64,000 nt of DNA from Actinomadura pelletieri DSM 43383. GTDB taxonomy: Bacteria; Actinomycetota; Actinomycetes; Streptosporangiales; Streptosporangiaceae. Location: contig NZ_RBWU01000002.1 of the NCBI RefSeq assembly GCF_003634705.1, positions 868,001 through 932,000 of the forward strand, written 5' to 3'. The notes under the pieces are model-generated. The model saw only the letters and a program-made list of their open reading frames with translations. It made no database searches and was not told the origin of the DNA. The position numbers were made by a program, and so were the translations under genes. Positions 17,012 to 25,559 of this stretch are shown here, piece by piece. Each line of letters opens with the position of its first letter. Positions within the stretch are counted from its first letter, which is position 1.

Positions 17012-18396
17012 CCGAGACGCCACCCGGTACCGAGCACCGGCTGTCCCTTTCCACCAGGGCCGCCCGCAACCTCGCCACCACGACCAAGTCCGTTCCGCAG
17101 ATGGCGGGCATCACCCCCCGCTGGCTGCTGCGACGGCTGCCGTGGGAGCGGGCCGACGCGGGCACCTACCGCGTCAACCGCAGGCTCACCTACCAGCTCG
17201 GCGACGGGCTCGTCAGCTTCGTCAACGACGGCGCCGCGGTCAGGGTCGTCCCGCCGGAACTGGCCGAACTGCCACCGCTGCGCGGCTTCGCCGAGACCAC
17301 GCTGCTGGACGCGGTCGCCGGACGGTTCGTCCAGCGCGAGTACGAACCCGGTGACACGATCGCCGAGGCGGGCCGTCCCACCGACGCCGTCCACCTGATC
17401 GCGCACGGCAAGGTCGAGGTGACCGAACCGGGGGAGTACGGCGCCGCCGCCCGGGTCGACATCCTCGCCGACGGCCGGTTCTTCGGCGACCGGGCCCTGC
17501 TCGGCCCGGGCGTCGAATGGCCGAGCACCTACCGGGCGATCACCCCGACGATCGTGCTGACCCTCCCCGGGGAGGCGATCGAGGAGCTGACCGACCGGCA
17601 CGAGGCGCTGCGCGTCCATCTGCAGCGCTACCGAGCCGCGCCCGTCCCGCCGCAGACCAGGCACGGCGAGGCGGCGATCGAGGTCGCGGCCGGGCACGAC
17701 GGCGAACCGGTGCTGCCCGGCACGTTCGTCGACTACGAGGCCTCACCACGCGAGTACGAGTTGAGCGTCACGCAGACGCTGCTGCGCGTCCACACCCGCG
17801 TCGCCGACCTCTACAACGACCCGATGAACCAGGTCGAGCAGCAGCTCAGACTCACCATCGAGGAGATCTCCGAACGGCAGGAACACGAGCTGATCAACAA
17901 CCGGAGCTTCGGACTCCTGCACAACGCCGACCTGAGACAGCGCATCCAGACCCGGGGCGGGCCGCCGACCCCCGCCGACATGGACGAACTGCTCGCGCGG
18001 CGCCGCAAGACGCGGTTCTTCCTCGCGCACCCGAAGACGATCGCCGCGTTCGGCCGTGAATGCACCCGCCTCGGCCTGTACCCGGCTCCCGTCGAGGTGG
18101 ACGGCCAACGCACCCAGGCATGGCGCGGCGTTCCGATCCACCCCTGCGACAAGATCCCGATCAGCCCGACCGGGACGAGTTCGATCATCGCGATGCGCAC
18201 CGGCGTGGACGACCAGGGCGTGATCGGCCTGCATCGCACCGGGATACCGAACGAGGTCCGCTCGGGCCTGTCGGTCCGGTTCACCGGCATCGACGACAAG
18301 GCGATCATGTCGTACCTGGTCAGCGCCTACTACTCGGCGGCAGTGCTCGTCCCGGACGCGCTCGGCGTCCTGGAGAACGTGGAGATCGCCCGCTGA
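17008..18396 (+). CDS. Family 2B encapsulin shell protein, second paralogue
   Basis: The protein has 462 residues from GTG 17008, translationally coupled (GTGA) to the first shell gene. It is similar over its whole length ([20 protein letters not shown] at residues 14-33; [27 protein letters not shown] and [19 protein letters not shown] later) but clearly diverged, so the operon makes two non-identical shell subunits. The cyclic-nucleotide-like insert spans about 98-212. Here the cassette reads GDRALL (160-165), with Asp for Glu, and keeps an Arg-Ala (176-177). Two-shell 2B operons are known in streptomycetes, where both proteins can co-assemble into a mixed compartment; mixed assembly here is inference. 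The cargo gene starts 25 bp downstream. Confidence 0.92.
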   Translation: MTETPPGTEHRLSLSTRAARNLATTTKSVPQMAGITPRWLLRRLPWERADAGTYRVNRRLTYQLGDGLVSFVNDGAAVRVVPPELAELPPLRGFAETTLLDAVAGRFVQREYEPGDTIAEAGRPTDAVHLIAHGKVEVTEPGEYGAAARVDILADGRFFGDRALLGPGVEWPSTYRAITPTIVLTLPGEAIEELTDRHEALRVHLQRYRAAPVPPQTRHGEAAIEVAAGHDGEPVLPGTFVDYEASPREYELSVTQTLLRVHTRVADLYNDPMNQVEQQLRLTIEEISERQEHELINNRSFGLLHNADLRQRIQTRGGPPTPADMDELLARRRKTRFFLAHPKTIAAFGRECTRLGLYPAPVEVDGQRTQAWRGVPIHPCDKIPISPTGTSSIIAMRTGVDDQGVIGLHRTGIPNEVRSGLSVRFTGIDDKAIMSYLVSAYYSAAVLVPDALGVLENVEIAR

Positions 18397-18421
18397 CATC
18401 GGCGGGACAGAAGGGGATCAC

Positions 18422-19525
18422 ATGTCCGTCTGGGGACAGGACCCGGCGGTCCTGCGCTGCGACCATCATCCGTCCGACCCCCAGACGGACGGCCCCCGGT
18501 CGGTGGACGAGGTTCTCGCCTGGAGCCGCGGCCTCCTCGACCCCGCCCTACGGGACGCGGTCGAGACCCTGCCGCGCACGATGCGCGACATCGCCGCGTT
18601 CCACTTCGGCTGGCGCGACATATGCGGGCGGCCCACCTCCGGCACGTCCGGCAAGGCGATCCGTCCCGCGCTCACCCTGCTGGCCGCGCGGGCGGTGGGC
18701 GGCGCGGCCGAGACCGCGCTGCCCGCCGCCGTCGCCGTCGAACTCGCCCACAACTTCTCGCTCCTGCACGACGACGTCATGGACGGCGACCTCACCCGCA
18801 GGCACCGCCCGACCGCCTGGACCGTCTACGGCACGAGCGCCGCGGTCCTCGCCGGGGACGCGCTGCTCGCCGCCGCGTTCGAGGCCCTCGTCCACGCCCC
18901 ACTCCACCCCACGGACGGCTCCGCGGCCCTCGCCCGCGCCGTCCGCACCCTCGGCCACGCCGTCACCGACCTCGTCGAGGGACAGAACGTCGACCTCGCC
19001 TTCGAGGAACGCGACGACGTGACGCTCGACGAATGCGTCGCCATGGCGAGCGGCAAGACCGGCGCCCTGATCGGCGCCGCCTGCGCGCTCGGCGCCTCCC
19101 ACGGCGGCGGCACCGCCGTCCAGACCGCCCGCCTCCATGCCTTCGGCGAACGACTCGGCCTGGCCTTCCAGTTGGTGGACGACCTACTCGGCATCTGGGG
19201 CGACCCGGCCGTCACCGGCAAGGCCGTCCACGCCGACCTGTACTCCCGCAAGAAGTCCCTGCCCGTCGTCGCGGCCCTCACCTCCGCCACCCCCGCGGCC
19301 ACCGAACTGGCCGCCCTGTACCTACGCGACGACCCCCTCACCGCCGACGACGCCTCCCGCGCCGCCGCCCTGATCGAAGCCGCCGGAGCCCGCACCTGGG
19401 CCACCGGCCACGCCGCCACCCTCGTCACCGACGCATTAGCCGAACTGGACGCCGCCGACCTGACCCCCACCCCCACCACCGAACTCCGCACCCTCGCCCA
19501 CCACATGACCCACCGCGACCACTGA
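18422..19525 (+). CDS. Polyprenyl synthase, probable encapsulin cargo
   Basis: The protein has 367 residues from ATG 18422, with AGAAGGGG just upstream. The trans-isoprenyl diphosphate synthase fold is clear: the first Asp-rich motif HDDVMDGD (DDVMD at 117-121), a GKTGALIGAACALGA helix, and a second Asp-rich motif reading DDLLGIWGD (253-261), with Gly in place of the fifth-position Asp. It would join IPP to an allylic diphosphate to give a longer polyprenyl diphosphate. The first 30 or so residues (GQDPAVLRCDHHPSDPQTDG) are polar, Pro/Asp-rich and likely disordered, as expected of a cargo-loading tail in Family 2 systems. Third gene of the encapsulin operon; product chain length unknown. Confidence 0.9.
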   Translation: MSVWGQDPAVLRCDHHPSDPQTDGPRSVDEVLAWSRGLLDPALRDAVETLPRTMRDIAAFHFGWRDICGRPTSGTSGKAIRPALTLLAARAVGGAAETALPAAVAVELAHNFSLLHDDVMDGDLTRRHRPTAWTVYGTSAAVLAGDALLAAAFEALVHAPLHPTDGSAALARAVRTLGHAVTDLVEGQNVDLAFEERDDVTLDECVAMASGKTGALIGAACALGASHGGGTAVQTARLHAFGERLGLAFQLVDDLLGIWGDPAVTGKAVHADLYSRKKSLPVVAALTSATPAATELAALYLRDDPLTADDASRAAALIEAAGARTWATGHAATLVTDALAELDAADLTPTPTTELRTLAHHMTHRDH

Positions 19526-19999
19526 ACTCCCCACCCCACCCACGCCGCAGCCACGCCCCCCGACGGCTCAACGCCAACCAACTCGCCGCAACACCAGGCC
19601 GTCCTCCACCTGAACCGACCGACGCACACAACGCCGCCCCCCTTGCCAAGCTCAACACCGCACGACTGCGACGCTGTCCCCACTGCCGGGCCGCTGCGCA
19701 TCCCCGCCTGCCTCATCGTGCACCGTGACCGCTGAAGTCTTCGCCTCATACGTGACGTGTGTTGTTTTGGAGCCGATGGCTTTGACTGAGCGGCGCTTAC
19801 CGGCTCGTCGGGTTGGGCGGGCGTCGTCTCCTTAGGGCATGAGCCGATCGGTGTGCGGAGTGCGTGGAAGGCTCAATCTGCGGACGGCCTACGTCAACAC
19901 TTGCGCATGCCCCGAGCAGGTTCGACCGTCATGTGGGCCGGTTGGGGTGGTCGCGCGGGTCGGGGCGTGCGGGTTTGGTGGGTGCCGTGTCGCAATGGG
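19526..19999. other. Intergenic stretch after the encapsulin operon
   Basis: This stretch of about 470 bp lies between the cargo gene and the hairpin of the opposite-strand gene. The first 150 bp are extremely C-rich on the plus strand and keep the compositional skew of the preceding gene. Short open frames here have no support. I see no RNA gene. Confidence 0.4.
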
Positions 20000-20030
20000 C
20001 TCCGCCGCCCCGGGGGCCGGGGCGGCGGAG
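20000..20030 (-). terminator. Hairpin terminator of the secreted propeller gene
   Basis: Perfect 12-bp arms, CTCCGCCGCCCC and GGGGCGGCGGAG, surround a 7-nt loop, 12 bp past the stop of the minus-strand gene ending at 20043. No U-tract follows. Confidence 0.7.
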
Positions 20031-20042
20031 CGGTCGATGGGG

Positions 20043-21044
20043 TCAGAAGCCGCGGACGACGGCTATGGAGAAGGGGAGTTGGGGGGTGCCGGGGCCGGTG
20101 GGGCCGCCCTTGTCGAACTGGGAGCGGACCACGTAGAGCTTGCCGTGCTTGCGTAGCAGGGTCGTCGGGGTTTGGAGGGCCTGGTCGGTCAGGCGGCCGG
20201 TTGCGCGGGCCGTTCGGCCGTCCGAGCCGATGCGCCAGCGGCCGATGGCGTAGGCGTTGGCGATGGGGTGGGCCACCCACAGGGTGCCGTGGTGCAGTTC
20301 CATGCCGTCGCCGGTGGTGATGTCGCCTCCGCTCAGTGCCACCTTCTCGACGTCGCCGGACGGTAGGGCGATGCGGTAGAGGTCGCCGCCGGTCATGTCG
20401 ACCGTCAGCAGGTAGCGGCCGGACGGTTCGGCGACGATGCCGTTGAGGGTGATCGTGTTGGGCGCGTGCGGTTCCACGACCTCGGACAGGTCGAAGGTGG
20501 GTGTCAGTGGCACGTCCCCGCCCTGCTCGTGGGCGTCCGCGAGCTGTTCGGGGGTGATGCGGTAGACCACCGAGCGCCTGCTGCCGGTGATGTAGGCGGT
20601 GCCGTCCGGGGTGATGGCCATGTCGTTGACCAGGCGCGGGTTCTGGTCGGTGATGGTGAAACGGGCGTGCAGGCGGCGGGTGGCGATGTCGTACACCGCG
20701 ACCCCGGTGAGGCGGTCGGCGACCCACAGGCGTCCGGAGCGGTCGACCTCCAGGCCGAGGGCCTGGGAGCGTCCGTCGATGAACGGGGGCAGGAACTGTT
20801 CGGCGACCCGTTGACCGGGTTTCATCCTGAAGATGGTGCCGCCCTCGTACGAGCCGACGTACAGGTCGCCGGTGCGGGGGTCGGCGGCGATGCCCTCGGG
20901 GTAGACCCGGTCGCCGGGCAGCACGTGGGCGGTGGAGATACGGGCCCGCGACTGGGCGTCGGCCGCCTGTGCGGTGGAGCCGAGGAGCAGTGGTGCGGCG
21001 AGGGCCGCGACGACGAGGGAATGTCGCCGAACTGCACGGTACAT
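20043..21044 (-). CDS. Secreted SMP-30/gluconolactonase-like beta-propeller protein
   Basis: The protein has 333 residues from ATG 21044, preceded by GGAAGGTG. The N-terminus is a Sec signal peptide (RRHSLVVAALAAPLLLG, cleavage after AQA or thereabouts). The mature part has repeated propeller blades of the type YPEGIAADPRTGDLYVGS, ALGLEVDRSGRLWVADR and NDMAITPDGTAYITG, as in the SMP-30/LRE family that includes lactonases and strictosidine synthase-like proteins. A calcium-dependent hydrolase or a binding protein outside the cell is possible; catalytic residues cannot be assigned with confidence. The 300 bp upstream hold no gene but include an AT-rich stretch (21225-21260) that could carry its promoter. 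Confidence 0.8.
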   Translation of the reverse strand: MYRAVRRHSLVVAALAAPLLLGSTAQAADAQSRARISTAHVLPGDRVYPEGIAADPRTGDLYVGSYEGGTIFRMKPGQRVAEQFLPPFIDGRSQALGLEVDRSGRLWVADRLTGVAVYDIATRRLHARFTITDQNPRLVNDMAITPDGTAYITGSRRSVVYRITPEQLADAHEQGGDVPLTPTFDLSEVVEPHAPNTITLNGIVAEPSGRYLLTVDMTGGDLYRIALPSGDVEKVALSGGDITTGDGMELHHGTLWVAHPIANAYAIGRWRIGSDGRTARATGRLTDQALQTPTTLLRKHGKLYVVRSQFDKGGPTGPGTPQLPFSIAVVRGF

Positions 21045-21352
21045 GATCACCTTCCGTGGGTTGGTCGGATGCCGGCCTTTCCGGCAGGGCGCTGCGGATG
21101 GCGGGTCAGGTACGGCGGCGGGTCGGCGGGGTGCGGCCGGGACAGGGCGGTGCCACTTCGAGTGCATGACCGTCCCTCCGTCCTCCGGACGCAACGTCAA
21201 GCCCGAGAGGGAAGCCATGTTCCCTGTCGATGTAATATGTCCATTGTTAGATGTCTGACGAAGTATGGCAAGAGTGCACCTCCGTTTCCTGTGTGCGTGG
21301 TGGTGGAGGTCCGGCGTCGGTCCGTCGAACACGTGTGCGATGATTGCGGGCG

Positions 21353-21590
21353 ATGGACGCTGATCACAGGCCACTGACCTGCCCTTATGGCCACCTGTTG
21401 CGGGTCGGTGCCGTCCGGGTGGGGTGGACGCCCTGCGACTGTCCGCCGGCATGGGCCCGATATAAGGGGCATCGCACGTACCGGTGTGAGGTCTGCCAGG
21501 CGGCGGGGTGGCAGACCGTCTCCTACAACCCCGAGCATCTGCCCGCGGACGGTACCGGCGGCCGCCACCCCCGGCGGGACGGGTTAGGAC
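21353..21590 (+). other. Possible small zinc-ribbon protein with no stop of its own
   Basis: The frame from ATG 21353 opens with LTCPYGHLLRVGAVRVGWTP, then CDCPPA, a GHRTYRC step and EVCQAAGW. Paired Cys and His residues spaced like this match small actinomycete zinc-ribbon proteins of about 70-80 residues. Similarity to that pattern ends near 21565. However, the frame does not stop there: it runs on, antisense, through the permease gene to 22615, which cannot be real coding. Either the natural stop has been lost by mutation or frameshift, or this is a decayed copy. I mark only the recognisable part. Confidence 0.35.
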
Positions 21591-22603
21591 GTGCCGTGCC
21601 TGCGGGCCAGAAGCGTCGAGACGGCGACCGCGATGATCAGGGCCGCGCCGTTGAAGACGGCGGGGACCCACTCCGCGGCCCCGGCGAGGGTCAGGCCGCT
21701 GACCGACACGGCGACGAACAGGGTGCCGATGACCGCGCCCAGCACGTTGTAGCGGCCCGGGTCGATCGCCGTGGCGCCGAGGAAGACCGCCGCGAGGGCC
21801 GGGAACAGGAGGTCGACGCCGCTGTTGACGAGCCCGCCGCCGTTGCGGGCGGTGAGGATCACCCCGGCGACGCCGGCGAGCCCACCGGAGATCACGAGGG
21901 CGGCGAAGGTCAGGGCGGTGACCGGAATGCCGACCAGCCGGGCGGCGGAGGCGTTGCCGCCGATCGCGTAGAGGCGCCGTCCGAACGCGGTGTGGGCCAG
22001 CGTGAACCAGCAGACGGCGGTCAGGACGGCCACCAGCCAGATCACCCGGGGCAGCCCGAGCCAGGTCAGCGACCCGAAGTCGCGCAGCGGCCGCGGGACG
22101 CCGCGGACCAGGTCGACGCCCCGCGTGTACCACTGCACCAGGCCCGGGAGGAGCGTCGCCATGCCGATGGTGATGATGAAGGCGTTCAGCCGCAGCAGGG
22201 CGACGAGTACGGCGTTCACCAGACCGACCAGCACGCCTGCCCCTACTCCGCACAGGACCGCGAGTGTCAGCGGGGCGTGGTGGTTCGACATCAGCGCGGC
22301 GCAGACGATCGACGACACCAGCGAGGTGGCCGCCACGGAGAAGTCGAACCGGCCGCACGCGAGCGGGAAGACGGCGGCGACGGCGAGCATCGACACCACG
22401 GCGATGCTCGCGAGCACCGACTGGACGTTGGCGGTGGAGGTGAAGGCCGCCGAACTCGCGGGCAGGACGCTGAAGAACACGACGACCCCGACGAGCAGGA
22501 AGACGAGTCCGTACCGTTCCGCCGTCGCGCCGAGACGCCCGGTTCGTGGGATGTCCGGCGTCGTCGGTTTCCGGGTCGACTCCCGCAGGCGGGTGTCGCT
22601 CAT
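21584..22603 (-). CDS. Sugar-type ABC transporter permease (RbsC/XylH family)
   Basis: The protein has 339 residues from ATG 22603, with AGGAGG upstream. It has about ten hydrophobic segments and the family phrases LACGRFDFSVAATSLVSSIV and AARLVGIPVTALTFAALVIS; the latter, the A-A-x-x-x-G-I cytoplasmic loop, contacts the ATPase. It forms the membrane channel of a ribose/xylose-type importer. Its start overlaps the ATPase stop as ATGA. It is the last gene of the three-gene transporter operon. Confidence 0.9.
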   Translation of the reverse strand: MSDTRLRESTRKPTTPDIPRTGRLGATAERYGLVFLLVGVVVFFSVLPASSAAFTSTANVQSVLASIAVVSMLAVAAVFPLACGRFDFSVAATSLVSSIVCAALMSNHHAPLTLAVLCGVGAGVLVGLVNAVLVALLRLNAFIITIGMATLLPGLVQWYTRGVDLVRGVPRPLRDFGSLTWLGLPRVIWLVAVLTAVCWFTLAHTAFGRRLYAIGGNASAARLVGIPVTALTFAALVISGGLAGVAGVILTARNGGGLVNSGVDLLFPALAAVFLGATAIDPGRYNVLGAVIGTLFVAVSVSGLTLAGAAEWVPAVFNGAALIIAVAVSTLLARRHGTS

Positions 22604-24150
22604 GATGCCTCCTGATCCGCGTAGGAGTGTTTGACGATCTCTTGGACGGTGATCTCGGTGCCGGAGAGTTCCGCGACGACCCGTCCGGCCCGCAGGACCA
22701 CCACCCGGTCGCAGAGGTGGGCCAGTTCCTCGACGTCGGACGAGGCGACGATCACGGCGGTGCCGGACGCGGCGACCGCGCGGACCCGCTCGTAGAGGTC
22801 GGCGCGGGTCATCACGTCGACGCCCTGGGTGGGCTCGTCGAGGAGCAGGAGCCGGGGCGCGCGCTGGAGCCAGCGGGCGACGACCGCCTTCTGCTGGTTG
22901 CCGCCGGACAGCCGGATCACCGTCTGGTCCGGACCCGTGGTCTTGATCCGCAGTTCCTCGATGGCGCCGGTGGCCGTGGCATGTTCGCGGGAGCGGGAGA
23001 GCCGTCCCCAGCGCACGTACCGTGCCAGGGTGGCGACGGTGATGTTCCGGGCGACCGACGCCTCGGGGAACAGGGCGTCGGCGAGGCGGTCCTCGGGGAC
23101 GAGGGCGACTCCGCGGCGCATGGCCGTTCTGATCGACGGTGCGGGCATCGGTGTGCCGTCGAGCCGCACCGTCCCGGACGTGGGACGGACCGCGCCGAAG
23201 ATCGTCCTCAGCAGTGTCGAGCGGCCGGAACCGAGCAGCCCGGCCAGGCCGACGATCTCCCCGGCCCGGACCTCCAGGTCGACGCCGCCGATGCGTCCGG
23301 CCGACAGCCCGCGCGTTTCGAGTACGGGCACCGGATCCGGGGGCGGCTGCTTCGCCGGGCGGTCCCGGTCGCCGTAGAGGGTGCCGAGGGAACGTCCGGC
23401 CATGAGTTCGGCGAGGTGCAGCTTGTCGAGGTCGTCGGTGTCGCGGGTGGCCGCGACCACGCCGTCGCGCAGGACGGTCACCGCGTCGGCCGACGACAGC
23501 ACCTCGTCGAGCCGGTGACTCACGTACAGGATCGTCTGGCCTTGCCGGGCGCGCCTGGTGAGCCCTTCGAGGAGGATGTCGACCTCGTGGTGGGGGAGGC
23601 TGGCCGTCGGTTCGTCCAGGACGAGGACCTGGTCCGGGTCGTCGTCGGCGAGGGCACGGGCGATCGCGACCATCGCGCGGTCCGCGGGACGCAACGTCCG
23701 CACGGTCGCCCCGGGATCGACGTCGACCTCGAACCGTTCCAACAGGGCCCGCGTCGTCTCGTGCAGCGTCCGCCACGCGATCCGCCTGCCGCCGCCCAGG
23801 GGGAAGCCGCGGGTGAACGCGACGTTCTCCGCGACGGTCATGTCGGGGAGCAGACCCAGGTCCTGGTGGACGAACCGTAGTCCGGCCGCGCGGGCATGGT
23901 CCGGGGTGAACCCGGACAGGTCGGTCTCGGCCCGGCCCGGACGGGTGAGCACGCCGCCGTCCGCGCGCTCGATCCCGGCGAGAACCTTGATCAGGGTGGA
24001 CTTTCCCGAGCCGTTGCCGCCCGCGAGCGCGTGGATGTGGCCCCGGGTGAGCGCGAACGACACGCCCCGCAGCACCGCCGCCGCGCCGTACGACTTGTGC
24101 ACGTCCGACACCACGAGCGAGGCGGGACGTTCGGACTCCGGGACGGTCAT
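22600..24150 (-). CDS. Sugar-type ABC transporter ATPase with two ATP-binding domains
   Basis: The protein has 516 residues, standard for RbsA/MglA proteins. Domain 1 has Walker A GGNGSGKST and Walker B VLVLDEPTASLP, but its signature region reads LRPADRAMVAIARAL rather than LSGGQ, as often seen in the first half. Domain 2 has a Walker A with Arg for Lys (GLLGSGRST), an intact LSGGNQQK signature and LLLLDEPTQGVD. This split of intact elements between halves is normal for the family. It powers uptake with the permease. ATG 24150 overlaps the binding-protein stop (ATGA). Confidence 0.92.
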   Translation of the reverse strand: MTVPESERPASLVVSDVHKSYGAAAVLRGVSFALTRGHIHALAGGNGSGKSTLIKVLAGIERADGGVLTRPGRAETDLSGFTPDHARAAGLRFVHQDLGLLPDMTVAENVAFTRGFPLGGGRRIAWRTLHETTRALLERFEVDVDPGATVRTLRPADRAMVAIARALADDDPDQVLVLDEPTASLPHHEVDILLEGLTRRARQGQTILYVSHRLDEVLSSADAVTVLRDGVVAATRDTDDLDKLHLAELMAGRSLGTLYGDRDRPAKQPPPDPVPVLETRGLSAGRIGGVDLEVRAGEIVGLAGLLGSGRSTLLRTIFGAVRPTSGTVRLDGTPMPAPSIRTAMRRGVALVPEDRLADALFPEASVARNITVATLARYVRWGRLSRSREHATATGAIEELRIKTTGPDQTVIRLSGGNQQKAVVARWLQRAPRLLLLDEPTQGVDVMTRADLYERVRAVAASGTAVIVASSDVEELAHLCDRVVVLRAGRVVAELSGTEITVQEIVKHSYADQEAS

Positions 24151-25286
24151 CGGCCCCACGCCCGCCGGTAGGCCGACCGGAAGTCGACCGGCGCCCGGTA
24201 CGCGCCCGTGGCCGGCAGGTTCGCGGCGGTGTCGACGATCTGGAAGCCCATGCCGGACGGCGCGGCGGGCTCCCCGGCGAAGGTCCGGACGAGCGTGTCG
24301 ATCGCGGCCCAGCCGTACCAGTCGATCGGCTGGCCGACCGCCGCGCTCTGCCCCTGGTTCTGGCGGATCAGGCCGAGGTTCGGCGGCAGCCCCTCGCCGC
24401 CGATGAGCTTCACGTCCGCGCGGCGCGGCGAGCCGGCGACGGCCTGGCCCGCCCCGGCGAGGACGAGCGAGTCGAGCGGCACCGCGACCCAGTTCGCCTT
24501 CGGGTTCTTGAGCAGCGCCGATTCGATGATCTGCCGGGTGTTGCCGAAGGTCTGGTGCGTGACCTCGACGGTCTCGACCTCGCAGCCCCCGCACTTCTTG
24601 ATGCCCCGCTGGAATCCCTCGTGGAGGGCGGCGCCGATGTTGGTGCCCGTGAAGTGCAGTTCGATCACGTTGGCCTTGCCGCCGGAGCGGGCCCGGACCC
24701 ATTCGGCCCGCGCCTCGCCGATCGCCTGCTGGTAGGCCTCGTTGGTCCGGTACTTCTCCGACGGGACGACCGACGCGGTGAACAGCCGTTCGCCGGTGGC
24801 GCTCTCGCCGGTGTCGCAGTCGAAGCCCCAGAAGTCGATCGTGGTGATCTTGGCGGCCTTGGCCTCGTTCAGCGGCTCCTTGACGGCCGCGCAGTCGATC
24901 GCCTCGGTGACGATCGCGTCGACCTTCGCCGCGACGCCCTGCCGGACGCACCCGGCGAACGCGCCGCCCGCGTTGAGCCTGCCGTCGCAGATCTGGGCCG
25001 TCCAGCCGACCGTCCTGGCGGCCTGCGCGGCGGCCTCGGCTCCGGTCTGGCAGCCGATGGCGCTCTGGCCGCAGGACACGATCCAGACCTTCTTGCCGGG
25101 CGCGACCGCCGGGGCCTTCTCCGGCGGGCGTCCGTAGCCGGCGGTCCCGGTCAGCGCCTCAAGGGCCTCGGTCGTGGTGTCCGCGGCGCCGCCGGACGGC
25201 GAGTCGTCCGCCGACCCGCAGGCGGCGAGCGCGAGCGCGAGCACGCCGATCGCGGCGATCCCTCGGATGCGGGGTGAGCCTGCCAT
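24147..25286 (-). CDS. Sugar-type ABC transporter substrate-binding lipoprotein
   Basis: The protein has 379 residues from ATG 25286, behind AGGAGGT. The signal peptide ends in a lipobox, LALAAC, so the mature protein is a lipid-anchored surface receptor. The rest has the two-lobed periplasmic-binding-protein type I pattern (VWIVSCGQSAIGCQTGAEAA, then a DAIVTEAIDC segment). It contains unusually many Cys residues (for example IGC, ICDG, GCVRQG, DCDTG, KKCGGC), perhaps forming disulfides. Ligand unknown; the neighbours galT and the two regulators suggest a sugar. First gene of the transporter operon. Confidence 0.9.
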   Translation of the reverse strand: MAGSPRIRGIAAIGVLALALAACGSADDSPSGGAADTTTEALEALTGTAGYGRPPEKAPAVAPGKKVWIVSCGQSAIGCQTGAEAAAQAARTVGWTAQICDGRLNAGGAFAGCVRQGVAAKVDAIVTEAIDCAAVKEPLNEAKAAKITTIDFWGFDCDTGESATGERLFTASVVPSEKYRTNEAYQQAIGEARAEWVRARSGGKANVIELHFTGTNIGAALHEGFQRGIKKCGGCEVETVEVTHQTFGNTRQIIESALLKNPKANWVAVPLDSLVLAGAGQAVAGSPRRADVKLIGGEGLPPNLGLIRQNQGQSAAVGQPIDWYGWAAIDTLVRTFAGEPAAPSGMGFQIVDTAANLPATGAYRAPVDFRSAYRRAWGR

Positions 25287-25559
25287 TCGTACCTCCTGGA
25301 TGGTTCCGGCTCGCTGACGTGACCCGTCAGCCCAGGCAGTCCGGGAGCGGCCCGGGTCAGCGCGCTGATCCGGGCGGGCGGCCAGGGGACGTGAGCGTTC
25401 GCATAGCGGCGGATCGTTCGTAGTGCGGTCGAAGGTAGGTGGCGGCCGTGACCAGTGTCAAGAGTGCGCGTTGTGCGGCTCCGCGCTGCGCGGCGGCCGG
25501 TCGTGCCGTACAGTTGTGCGCCATACGGTTGCCGTTGCCGTTCCGATGCAGAGGTGTAC

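Noticed and set aside
15584..18396. Crp/Fnr-type transcription regulators.
   Set aside because: The cyclic-nucleotide-like segment is an insert inside a longer capsid-type protein and no helix-turn-helix follows it.
18422..19525. 2-methylisoborneol synthase as the encapsulin cargo.
   Set aside because: The protein has the two Asp-rich motifs and length of a prenyl chain synthase, not the terpene cyclase NSE triad, and no GPP methyltransferase gene is present.
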